Below, piece after piece: positions 1 through 7,003 of a stretch of 38,986 nucleotides of DNA (its first letter is position 1; each line of letters opens with the position of its first letter). The position numbers and the translations under genes are program-made. The DNA is taken from positions 1 to 38,986 of the forward strand of contig CANFJQ010000010.1 in NCBI GenBank assembly GCA_947447615.1. Reading direction: 5' to 3'. This DNA is from Comamonadaceae bacterium. Its GTDB lineage: Bacteria; Pseudomonadota; Gammaproteobacteria; Burkholderiales; Burkholderiaceae_C. Below the pieces are notes generated by a model. The model worked only from the letters and a program-made list of their open reading frames with translations. It was not told where the DNA came from and made no database searches.

Positions 1-470
1 GAATCGATAAAGCTCTGGCCGCCAAAGCCCGGGTTCACGCTCATGATCAAAATCAAATCGATGTCATCGATTACCCAGTCCAACACGTCCAGCGGCTCGG
101 CCGGGTTAAACACCAGCCCGGCTTTCACGCCTTTGGCTTTGAGCGCCTGGATGCTGCGGTGCACATGGCCCGAGGCATCGGGGTGAAAGCTCACCAAGTC
201 CGCCCCCGCATCGGCAAAAGCGGCTGCCAGCGCATCGACCGGCGAAATCATCAGGTGCACGTCAATCGGTACCGGCGCGCCCGCCGCGGTGTGCGCATGC
301 GGCTTGAGTGCTTGGCAAATCATGGGGCCGAAAGTGAGGTTGGGTACGTAATGGTTGTCCATCACGTCAAAGTGGATCCAGTCGGCACCAGCGGCGATCA
401 CGTTTTTTACTTCCTCGCCCAGGCGGGCAAAGTCGGCGGACAAAATCGAGGGGGCAATGCGGAAATTCAT
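1..470 (-). CDS. rpe: Ribulose-phosphate 3-epimerase, partial (C-terminus off the left edge)
   Basis: Interconverts D-ribulose 5-phosphate and D-xylulose 5-phosphate in the cytosolic pentose phosphate pathway. The minus-strand translation from the ATG at 470-468 begins [20 protein letters not shown], the classic start of this TIM-barrel family. It continues with [17 protein letters not shown] (metal and phosphate region), the DVHLM strand, and finally [11 protein letters not shown], the loop that binds phosphate. About 156 of the usual 220-230 residues are present; the rest lies beyond base 1. The gene diverges from apaG with an 86-bp gap that must hold both promoters, though I could not assign clear hexamers. 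Identification is secure. Confidence 0.96.
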   Translation of the reverse strand, partial: MNFRIAPSILSADFARLGEEVKNVIAAGADWIHFDVMDNHYVPNLTFGPMICQALKPHAHTAAGAPVPIDVHLMISPVDALAAAFADAGADLVSFHPDASGHVHRSIQALKAKGVKAGLVFNPAEPLDVLDWVIDDIDLILIMSVNPGFGGQSFID

Positions 471-556
471 GGTGACAGTCGCTTGGGCTTTGAAAAGAGG
501 GGTTTATTCAGGCGCTGGGGTGGAACATACCCGATTTTGCGCGTTAGCATCCGGCC

Positions 557-967
557 ATGTCCAAAACCAGTTCCGCCTACCAGTTCCGCGTAGAAGTGTT
601 TCCGCAGTATTTGCCGCAGCAGTCGGCGCCGCAAAACGCTTTGTATGTGTTTGCGTACACCATCACCATCACCAACACCGGCAAGGTGGCGGCGCAACTT
701 ATTTCGCGCACCTGGAATGTGAACGACGCCAACGGCCACACCGAGAAAGTCAAAGGCTTGGGCGTGATCGGGCAGCAGCCTTTGCTGCAACCGGGCGAAG
801 CCTTTGAGTACACCAGTGGCACACGGCTGCGCACCCCCACCGGCACCATGCATGGTAGCTATTTTTGTGTCGCCGAGGACGGCGAAAAATTTGAAGTGGA
901 CATTCCCATGTTTGTGCTCGATGCCCTTAGCGCCGGGCCGGGCAGTGGCGCGCGCACTTTGCATTAA
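557..967 (+). CDS. apaG: ApaG domain protein
   Basis: A 136-residue single-domain ApaG protein, the usual length for the family (about 125-135). The fold is a fibronectin-III-like beta sandwich. In bacteria its role is not firmly settled; E. coli apaG sits with apaH and ksgA and has been linked to Co2+ resistance and Mg2+ efflux. Visible hallmarks are YVFAYTITITNTG near residues 30-42, the RTWNVNDANG stretch near 51-60, GVIGQQPLLQPGE, and the glycine-rich GTMHGSYF near 96-103. thiL follows after only 8 bp, so the two are probably co-transcribed. The ATG is the only sensible start because translation then begins directly at the domain (YQFRVEVFPQYL). Confidence 0.94.
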   Translation: MSKTSSAYQFRVEVFPQYLPQQSAPQNALYVFAYTITITNTGKVAAQLISRTWNVNDANGHTEKVKGLGVIGQQPLLQPGEAFEYTSGTRLRTPTGTMHGSYFCVAEDGEKFEVDIPMFVLDALSAGPGSGARTLH

Positions 968-975
968 GGCGCGGC

Positions 976-2007
976 GTGCCGGGCGAGTTTGAACTGATAG
1001 CGCGCTATTTCACGCGCGCCGCGCGCCGCGCGGTGTTGGGCGTGGGCGACGATTGCGCGCTGCTGCAAACCGCGCCGGGTATGCAGCTAGCCGTTTCCAC
1101 CGACATGCTGGTTGCAGGCCGGCATTTTTTCCCTGACGTCGATCCGTTTTTGCTGGGCCATAAATGCTTAGCGGTCAACCTGAGCGATTTAGCCGCCTGC
1201 GGCGCCCGCCCGCTGGCTTTTAGCTTGGCGCTCGCCTTGCCGGAGGCCAAGGACGCTTGGCTCGAACCTTTTTCTAAAGGCCTATTGGCCCTGGCCGATG
1301 CGCATGGCTGTGAACTGATCGGTGGCGACACCACGCGCGGGCCCTTAACGATTTGCATCACCGTGTATGGCGAAGTGCCTGCCGATGCTGCGGCGCGGCC
1401 CGTGCCCACGCAGGCTTTGCTGCGCAGCGGCGCGCTACCGGGAGACGATGTTTATGTCAGCGGCACGGTAGGCGATGCGGCGCTGGCCTTGTTGGCTTTG
1501 CAGGGCCGCATCACGCTGCCCACTGAGCTGCTTCTAGCTGCACGTGCGCGGCTGGAGCAGCCCGCGCCGCGCGTGGCGCTGGGGCTGGCCTTGCGCGGTA
1601 TCGCCAGCGCTTGTGCCGATATCAGCGATGGCTTGCTGGGCGACTTGGGCCATATCCTGGAGCGCTCGCACTGCGGCGCGCGGGTGGATGTGGACAAGGC
1701 CTTGCCGCTACTGGCTGCACGCCAGGCCTATGCTGGTGGCGCGGCGCAATTCGACAATGCCTACGATGCACGCACCGCGCTGCAATCCGTGCTGGCTGGG
1801 GGCGATGATTACGAGCTGGTTTTTACCGCACCGCCAGCGCAGCGCAGCGTTTTGGCTGCGCTCTCGGACACGCTGGAACTGCCGCTCACCCGTATCGCTA
1901 CCATAGAGGCCGCGCCGGGCTTGCGATTGGTCGATGCCCAGGGCCATGCAGTGGCCCACGATTTCGCCTCGTTTGACCATTTCGCAGCTACCGGTGGATT
2001 GCTATAA
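976..2007 (+). CDS. thiL: Thiamine-monophosphate kinase
   Basis: Phosphorylates thiamine monophosphate to the active cofactor thiamine diphosphate using ATP, the last step of cytosolic thiamine synthesis. The 343-residue product has the AIRS/PurM-like layout: GVGDDCALL at about 22-30 (ATP and Mg2+ aspartates), the STDMLVAGRHF strand at 41-51, NLSDLAACGARP, GGDTTRGP at 116-123, a second-domain DISDGLLGDLGHI, and GGDDYELVF near the end. The start is a GTG, preceded by AAGG (965-968) at workable spacing; the domain begins immediately after it, so no upstream ATG is required. It follows apaG by 8 bp and opens the thiL-pgpA-pncC order common in Burkholderiales. Confidence 0.96.
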   Translation: MPGEFELIARYFTRAARRAVLGVGDDCALLQTAPGMQLAVSTDMLVAGRHFFPDVDPFLLGHKCLAVNLSDLAACGARPLAFSLALALPEAKDAWLEPFSKGLLALADAHGCELIGGDTTRGPLTICITVYGEVPADAAARPVPTQALLRSGALPGDDVYVSGTVGDAALALLALQGRITLPTELLLAARARLEQPAPRVALGLALRGIASACADISDGLLGDLGHILERSHCGARVDVDKALPLLAARQAYAGGAAQFDNAYDARTALQSVLAGGDDYELVFTAPPAQRSVLAALSDTLELPLTRIATIEAAPGLRLVDAQGHAVAHDFASFDHFAATGGLL

Positions 2008-2028
2008 ACATTGTTGGAAGGAAACACC

Positions 2029-2520
2029 ATGTCCAAGCCATTTCGGATTTCGCATAGTTTCAAAGTCTCGCGCGACACCTTGTGGGCGGTTTATACCCAG
2101 CCCGAGCATTTGTCCAAATGGATGGGGCCGCAAGGCTTCACCATGCCGGCTTACGACATGGAATTTCGCGTAGGCGGTGTGTTTTTGCATGCGCTGCAAG
2201 CGCCCGATGGCACCCAAATGTGGGGCAAGTGGGAGTTTTTGGGCATTGAGGCGCCCAGTCGCCTGTCCTTGATTCAGCATTTTTCAGACCGCGAGGGCGG
2301 CGTGACTCGCCACCCCATGGCGCCCACCTGGCCGTTGCGCACCATGGCGAACAGCCACCTGTCCAAAGAAGGCGCTGGCAGCAAGTTAGATCTGGAGTGG
2401 CTGCCCTTTGAAGCCACACCTGAAGAAACCGCCACCTTTGACGCCGGCCACGAAAGCATGCGCATGGGCTGGACCGGTACTTTTGCCAAGTTGGAAGCCT
2501 ACCTGGCCACGCTTGCCTAA
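2029..2520 (+). CDS. SRPBCC / AHSA1-type domain protein
   Basis: A 163-residue START-like (SRPBCC) protein of the activator-of-Hsp90-ATPase-homologue type, a helix-grip fold with a hydrophobic cavity; the ligand is not predictable. It shows the typical N-terminal SHSFKVSRDTLWAVYTQPEH followed by LSKWMGPQGF (the 'W.p..' motif where the family name repeats start), FRVGGVFLHAL, and a C-terminal GWTGTFAKLEAYL helix. A TTG 18 bases upstream is in frame, but the ATG at 2029 has a purine-rich GGAAGGA (2016-2022) at six-base spacing and was preferred. The gene sits between thiL and pgpA, in the same direction, as an inserted accessory member of that operon. Confidence 0.85.
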   Translation: MSKPFRISHSFKVSRDTLWAVYTQPEHLSKWMGPQGFTMPAYDMEFRVGGVFLHALQAPDGTQMWGKWEFLGIEAPSRLSLIQHFSDREGGVTRHPMAPTWPLRTMANSHLSKEGAGSKLDLEWLPFEATPEETATFDAGHESMRMGWTGTFAKLEAYLATLA

Positions 2521-2549
2521 TCGGCGCGCCCAAGGCATCTGCATCACCC

Positions 2550-3119
2550 ATGCCCGCACCTGAAACGCTGTATCCCACAGGTGCTGGCGCTAGCCGCTTT
2601 GCAGCGCGGCCTACCCCGGCTTTTATGTTGTCGCACCCGGCCCATGTGTTTGCGTTGGGCTTTGGTTCCGGCCTGTCGCGTATTGCGCCGGGCACCAGCG
2701 GCACGCTCTGGGCCTGGCTCACGTTTTGGTGCCTTACGCCCTGGATGAGCGACGCGCTGTGGGGCTACACCCTGCTGGCCTCCACGCTGCTGGGTTGGTG
2801 GGCATGCGCCGTCACCGCGCGCAATATGGGCGTGCTAGACCCCGGCAGCATTGTGTGGGACGAGGTAGTGGCCTTTTGGTTGGTGCTCTGGCTACTGATG
2901 CCGGCGAGCTTTGCGCAACAGGCGGCGGCGTTTTTGTTATTCCGTTTTTTTGATGCGGTCAAGCCCGGCCCGGTGGGCTGGGCCGATGGCTTGTTTCATG
3001 GCATCGATGTGGACAGCGAGCGCTGGCCCTGGGCCAAAGCCGGTTGGGGCATCATGCTCGACGACTTGGTGGCCGCGGGCTGCACCTTGCTGGTAATGGC
3101 GGTATGGCGCGCCTGGTAG
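2550..3119 (+). CDS. pgpA: Phosphatidylglycerophosphatase A
   Basis: Removes the phosphate of phosphatidylglycerophosphate to give phosphatidylglycerol at the inner membrane. Family signatures are clear: GLSRIAPGTSGTLWA after the N-terminus, then DPGSIVWDEVVAF (the conserved D-E pair), FRFFDAVKPGPVGWAD, and GIMLDDLVAA near the C-terminus. Several hydrophobic helices are interleaved. The ATG at 2550 gives 189 residues; an in-frame ATG at 2625 (MLSHPAHVFALGFG) would give about 164 residues, closer to the family norm, and neither has a convincing ribosome site, so the start is uncertain. The gene overlaps the downstream pncC by 16 bases. Confidence 0.93.
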   Translation: MPAPETLYPTGAGASRFAARPTPAFMLSHPAHVFALGFGSGLSRIAPGTSGTLWAWLTFWCLTPWMSDALWGYTLLASTLLGWWACAVTARNMGVLDPGSIVWDEVVAFWLVLWLLMPASFAQQAAAFLLFRFFDAVKPGPVGWADGLFHGIDVDSERWPWAKAGWGIMLDDLVAAGCTLLVMAVWRAW

Positions 3120-3589
3120 AAGACCTGGCCACGGCCCTGCTGGCACGCGGCTGGATGCTGGCCACGGCAGAAAGCTGCACTGGCGGTTTGATCGCCGCCG
3201 CTTGTACCGACTTGGCCGGTTCGAGCAACTGGCTAGAGCGCGGCTTTGTCAGCTATTCCAATGCCGCCAAAAGCGAACTGCTGGGTGTTGATGCGGCCTT
3301 GATTGCGCGCCACGGCGCGGTCAGCGAGCCGGTGGCCCGCGCGATGGCCCAAGGCGCTTTGCAACACTCCAAAGCGCAATGCGCGCTAGCCGTCACCGGC
3401 ATCGCCGGGCCCGGCGGCGGCAGCGCCGATAAACCCGTAGGCACCGTTTGGTTTGCTTGGGCGACGCCCCAAGGTCTGCGCAGCGAAATGCAGCGCTTGG
3501 ATGGCGACCGCGCCCAAGTGCGCAGCGCCACGGTGCAGCACAGCCTGGCGGTGCTGCTGCGCTTGGTGCAAGCGGCGCCTGTGGGCTGA
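3104..3589 (+). CDS. pncC: Nicotinamide-nucleotide amidohydrolase (CinA C-terminal type)
   Basis: Stand-alone CinA C-terminal domain, 161 residues, the family that deamidates nicotinamide mononucleotide to nicotinate mononucleotide in NAD salvage. Diagnostic motifs are TAESCTGGLIAA near residues 20-31 (nucleophile region), YSNAAKSELLGV, and GIAGPGGGSADKPVGTVWFA in the second half. The ATG at 3104 lies inside the end of pgpA in another frame, which gives a 16-base overlap and suggests translational coupling. Longer in-frame extensions upstream are only a shadow of pgpA. The N-terminal MoaB-like domain found in full-length CinA is absent, as in many proteobacteria. Confidence 0.93.
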   Translation: MARLVEDLATALLARGWMLATAESCTGGLIAAACTDLAGSSNWLERGFVSYSNAAKSELLGVDAALIARHGAVSEPVARAMAQGALQHSKAQCALAVTGIAGPGGGSADKPVGTVWFAWATPQGLRSEMQRLDGDRAQVRSATVQHSLAVLLRLVQAAPVG

Positions 3590-3632
3590 ATCAGGGCTTG
3601 CGAAAGACTCCGCAATACAAAGCACTGAATGC

Positions 3633-4247
3633 ATGAATGACGCACTTGCAGGCTTTGCTACCAGCCTGGCTTTGATTGTGGCCATCGGTTCGCAAAACGC
3701 GTTTGTTTTGCGGCAAGGCATCCTGCGCGAGCATGTGTTGCCGCTGGTGGCTTTTTGCGCGCTGTCGGATGCGCTGCTTATCCTGGTCGGTGTGGCGGGG
3801 GGCGGCGCGCTAGTGCAGCAATACCCGGTGGCTTTGGAAGTAGCGCGTATTGGCGGCGCGCTGTTTTTGGCCGCTTATGCGCTGTTTGCCGCGCGGCGTG
3901 CGCTGCACCCGGCTGCCATGCTGCCGCTCGATGCACCGAGCTTGTCCTTGCCCGCCGCATTAGCGACCTGTTTTGGCTTTACCTTTCTCAACCCGCATGT
4001 GTATTTAGATACCGTGGTGCTGCTGGGCGCGGTGGCCACGCAGCGCGGCGAGGCCGGGCGCTGGTGGTTTGGGCTGGGCGCGGCCAGTGCCAGCCTGTGC
4101 TGGTTTGCCGCCCTGGGTTTTGGCGCGCGCTTGCTGCGCCCGGTGTTTGCGCGGTCGCTGGCTTGGCAGGTGCTCGATGGGGTCATCGCCGCGACCATGG
4201 CCAGCTTGGCGCTGGTGGTATGGTTCGGGCAGAAAAATATGCCGTGA
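3633..4247 (+). CDS. LysE/ArgO-family amino-acid exporter
   Basis: A 204-residue inner-membrane protein with about six hydrophobic segments, the size and layout of LysE/ArgO exporters of basic amino acids. The N-terminal stretch MNDALAGFATSLALIVAIGS then QNAFVLRQG matches the conserved 'GPQNxFVLRQG' motif that ends helix 1. Further marks are ALSDALLI in the second helix and FGFTFLNPHVYLDT, the conserved 'LNPHVYLD' loop of ArgO/LysE. Substrate (lysine, arginine or other) cannot be decided from sequence. The ATG at 3633 starts exactly at the first helix; longer open frame upstream overlaps pncC and is rejected. No LysG/ArgP-type regulator is adjacent. Confidence 0.92.
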   Translation: MNDALAGFATSLALIVAIGSQNAFVLRQGILREHVLPLVAFCALSDALLILVGVAGGGALVQQYPVALEVARIGGALFLAAYALFAARRALHPAAMLPLDAPSLSLPAALATCFGFTFLNPHVYLDTVVLLGAVATQRGEAGRWWFGLGAASASLCWFAALGFGARLLRPVFARSLAWQVLDGVIAATMASLALVVWFGQKNMP

Positions 4248-4271
4248 GGCATTTGATAAGGAGACACCGCC

Positions 4272-5903
4272 GTGCTGAATTTCTTTCATTCTTTGTTCCC
4301 GATGCGCTACCTGGCTTTCACGCTGTGCGCCGTCGGTTTGTTGCTGTCTTTGCTGGCCTGGGTTGGCGGCGGACATGTGCTGCCGGTGCTGGTGTTTGCC
4401 TATTTGGTAGGAACCGGTTTTCACGACCTGTTGCAAACCAAGCGCGCTGTTTTGCGCAATTACCCGGTCATCGGGCATATGCGTTTTTTGCTGGAATTTA
4501 TCCGGCCCGAAATCCGGCAATACTTCATCGAGAGCGACAACGAGGCGACGCCTTTTTCGCGCGCACAGCGTTCGCTGGTCTATCAGCGCGCCAAGGGCGA
4601 TTCGGACAAGCGGCCTTTTGGCACCCAGCTCGACACCCACGCTACCGGCCATGAGTGGATGACGCATTCGGTAGCGCCCAGCACGCTGGCCTCGCACGAC
4701 TTTCGCATCACCATCGGGCCCAACACCGCGCAGCCCTACAGCGCCAGCGTGTTCAATATCTCGGCCATGAGTTTTGGCGCGCTCAGCGCCAATGCCATCA
4801 GCGCGCTCAATGCCGGCGCCAAGCGCGGCGGTTTTGCGCACGACACGGGCGAAGGCTCTATCTCGGCACACCACCGCAAACATGGCGGCGACCTGATCTG
4901 GGAAGTTGCATCGGGCTACTTCGGATGTCGCAATGACGACGGCACCTTTAGCGCCGAGAAATTCAAAGTCAATGCGCGTGACCCGCAGGTCAAGATGATC
5001 GAGATCAAGCTCAGCCAGGGCGCCAAGCCCGGCCACGGCGGCGTGCTGCCCGGCCCCAAGGTCACGCCCGAGATTGCCGAGGCGCGTGGCGTACCGGTGG
5101 GTGTGGACTGCGTATCGCCCGCTTCGCACAGCGCGTTTGGTACGCCAACCGAGCTGATGCATTTTGTGGCCCGCTTGCGCGAACTCTCGGGCGGCAAGCC
5201 CACGGGTTTTAAGCTGTGTATCGGCCACCCTTGGGAATGGTTTGCCATGGTCAAGGCCATGCTGCAAACCGGCATTACGCCGGACTTCATCGTGGTCGAT
5301 GGCACCGAAGGCGGCACTGGCGCTGCGCCGCTGGAATTTATTGATCACGTTGGCTCGCCTCTGCAAGAGGGCCTGATCCTGGTGCACAACAGCTTGCGTG
5401 GCGCCGGGCTGCGCTCGCAAATCATGATCGGCTGCGCGGGCAAAGTGGTCAGTGCTTTTGACGTCGCTCGCCTGATGGCCCTAGGCGCCAACTGGTGCAA
5501 TAGCGCGCGCGGCTTTATGTTTGCCATTGGCTGCATCCAGGCGCAAACCTGCCACACCGGCCACTGCCCCACGGGCGTGACTACGCAAGACCCGCTGCGC
5601 CAGCAGGCGCTGGTGGTGGGCGATAAGGCCGAGCGCGTTTACCACTTCCACCAAAACACCTTGCACGCACTCAAAGAGTTGGTGCAGGCGGCCGGCGTGC
5701 AACACCCCAACGAGATCAACGCCCACCACATCGTGCGCCGCACCGGCGACCACACCGTAGACAGCCTGGCCCATGCCCTTCTGCGCGAAATCCCCGAAGG
5801 CAGTTTGCTCAAAGACACGCTCGATAAGCTGCCCATGGTGTACCAGCACCACTGGCCCAAGGCCAGTGCGGATAGTTTTGCTTTGCATGCCGAGATGGCT
5901 TAA
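4272..5903 (+). CDS. FMN-binding glutamate-synthase-family protein, membrane anchored
   Basis: 543 residues. The first ~55 are strongly hydrophobic (two predicted membrane segments, residues ~11-28 and ~32-50); the rest is a glutamate-synthase central/FMN domain (TIM barrel). Motifs: FNISAMSFGALSANAISALN (barrel entry), GEGSISAHHRKHGGD, SQGAKPGHGGVLPGPKVTPE, VVDGTEGGTGAAPLEF (FMN phosphate region), and CIQAQTCHTGHCPTG, whose three cysteines match the 3Fe-4S ligands of GltB. It lacks the glutamine amidotransferase domain, so it cannot make glutamate from glutamine alone; the true reaction of this stand-alone family is not established. The GTG start has AAGGAGA at 4258-4264, seven bases upstream, an excellent ribosome site. 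Confidence 0.9.
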   Translation: MLNFFHSLFPMRYLAFTLCAVGLLLSLLAWVGGGHVLPVLVFAYLVGTGFHDLLQTKRAVLRNYPVIGHMRFLLEFIRPEIRQYFIESDNEATPFSRAQRSLVYQRAKGDSDKRPFGTQLDTHATGHEWMTHSVAPSTLASHDFRITIGPNTAQPYSASVFNISAMSFGALSANAISALNAGAKRGGFAHDTGEGSISAHHRKHGGDLIWEVASGYFGCRNDDGTFSAEKFKVNARDPQVKMIEIKLSQGAKPGHGGVLPGPKVTPEIAEARGVPVGVDCVSPASHSAFGTPTELMHFVARLRELSGGKPTGFKLCIGHPWEWFAMVKAMLQTGITPDFIVVDGTEGGTGAAPLEFIDHVGSPLQEGLILVHNSLRGAGLRSQIMIGCAGKVVSAFDVARLMALGANWCNSARGFMFAIGCIQAQTCHTGHCPTGVTTQDPLRQQALVVGDKAERVYHFHQNTLHALKELVQAAGVQHPNEINAHHIVRRTGDHTVDSLAHALLREIPEGSLLKDTLDKLPMVYQHHWPKASADSFALHAEMA

Positions 5904-5970
5904 GGGTAAAGGCGTGATGGAGCAAGAGGAATCGACGTCGCAATGCGTGGAATACGCGGCTTGATCTACT

Positions 5971-6210
5971 ATGGCAAAGCCTAAGATGGAGGCCGAATTC
6001 ATTCGCCGTGGCATCGCTGCCATCGACGCCACCCGGTGCGACGGCAACGGTATTTCTGCAGACCGGGTGATCGCCCAACAGGAAGCCAAACTGGCCGCTG
6101 CCGCCTTAAAGATCATGGCCTTTGGTGAAAAAGACCGTGTGCAAGGCAAAGGCATGACTGCCGCCCAATCGCGGGCCCAGTTGCTGGCTGCCCGCCAAAA
6201 CCGCAAATAA
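5971..6210 (+). CDS. Small antitoxin-like protein (probable partner of a lost ParE/RelE toxin)
   Basis: A 79-residue, charged, alanine-rich protein with no membrane segment. The pattern FIRRGIAAIDATRCDGNGIS followed by ADRVIAQQEAKLAAA resembles the short C-terminal region of antitoxins paired with ParE/RelE toxins (an 'FxxRGLAxxxxxxxxGxxxsAxxVxaxxxxxLxaa' pattern), but I cannot name the family with certainty. The clue from context is strong: immediately after its stop codon is a truncated toxin-like reading frame (6212-6346). It lies between an FMN protein and a thioesterase gene, in an accessory patch. It may be an orphan antitoxin left after toxin decay. The start is the first ATG of the frame; no strong ribosome site is visible. 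Confidence 0.55.
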   Translation: MAKPKMEAEFIRRGIAAIDATRCDGNGISADRVIAQQEAKLAAAALKIMAFGEKDRVQGKGMTAAQSRAQLLAARQNRK

Positions 6211-6211
6211 T

Positions 6212-6346
6212 GTCCGTATCATTTTTCCTACCACCCACCACAAGCTGGTGTACCGGCGCATCAACGCAGACGTGTATGTTTACGCGCTTGCCGCGCACCG
6301 GCAGGATTTCCCAGCGCTGCTGATGAAGCGCTTATTGAAGATTTAG
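6212..6346 (+). pseudogene. Truncated RelE/ParE-like toxin remnant
   Basis: Reading from 6212, 44 codons end in TAG at 6344-6346: VRIIFPTTHHKLVYRRINAD then VYVYALAAHRQDFPALLMKR. The middle and end resemble the final strands of RelE/ParE toxins ('YRV..d.vyIlalaH.rrdfpallrkRl'), while the short VRIIF start looks like the first strand of such toxins. The central ~40-50 residues of a normal 90-100-residue toxin are missing, consistent with an internal deletion. There is no good start codon in this frame. An overlapping ATG at 6210 (in the antitoxin stop) opens a different, meaningless 37-codon frame. Confidence 0.5.
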
Positions 6347-6355
6347 GGGTTTGAA

Positions 6356-6781
6356 ATGGAAATGATGGACTTGCTGAAAAAGGTCACCGCCGCCAGCGGA
6401 TTTACGCATGCCGCAGGGGTGGAGGTCGTAGCGGCTGAAGTGGGAGCCGTGACGCTGGCGCTGGCCAGAAAGCCAGAGCTTTTGCAGTTCAGCGGATCGT
6501 TCCACGGCGGTGTACTGGCGGGCCTGGCCGACCATTGTGCTGGCGCTGCGGCTACCACGACCTTGGCCCCCGGCAAGATTGCAGTGACCGTGGATTTGCA
6601 CATCAACTACCTAGCGCCCGCCAATGGCGAGAAGATCACTGCGACTGCCCAGTGCGTTCAGACGGGAAGCACTTTGTGCGTGGTATCGGTCTCGGTGTCT
6701 TCTACACGCGGCGGCGAGGCCAAGGTATGCGCCATTGCCACGGTTACTTTGCGCGTGGTGGATATGCCTCGGATGGCGTAA
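6356..6781 (+). CDS. PaaI/YdiI-type hotdog thioesterase
   Basis: A 141-residue single hotdog-fold protein of the PaaI family, which hydrolyses acyl- or aryl-CoA thioesters in the cytosol. The key motif is FSGSFHGGVLAGLADHCAGA (residues ~44-63): the 'G..HGG...ala D..ag.A' signature that places the catalytic acidic residue and the substrate-polarising glycines. This is followed by VTVDLHINYLAPA, the conserved central strand, and a C-terminal AIATVTLRVV strand. Length matches the family. Substrate is not predictable: no phenylacetate genes or other catabolic genes are nearby. The start ATG at 6356 is preceded by a weak GGGG run; an alternative is the ATG six bases on. Confidence 0.9.
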   Translation: MEMMDLLKKVTAASGFTHAAGVEVVAAEVGAVTLALARKPELLQFSGSFHGGVLAGLADHCAGAAATTTLAPGKIAVTVDLHINYLAPANGEKITATAQCVQTGSTLCVVSVSVSSTRGGEAKVCAIATVTLRVVDMPRMA

Positions 6782-7003
6782 AGGGTGGGTACAAGCCCGG
6801 TTTAGCTTGAGCACCGTGACAGGTATGGGCCAGGAGCCGTCGTTGGCCGAACTTGGATGTGAGCCTGCAATAGGCCCTTAGCGGTCTTGGACTGAATCGA
6901 ACTAAAACATAGCCAAAAGAGCAAAGCAGTCATTCGAAGTTACCAAAATTTGCAGATTCACTTCCTTCGATTTGTTACGGCAGTTAGGGCGCAGGTCACT
7001 CGA

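Noticed and set aside
4005-5420. 471-codon open frame antisense to the exporter and FMN genes
   Set aside because: The opposite strand carries two well-identified genes; this is a high-GC shadow frame.
6210-6323. 37-codon frame starting at the ATG in the antitoxin stop
   Set aside because: The translation is featureless, while the adjacent frame carries the toxin-like sequence.
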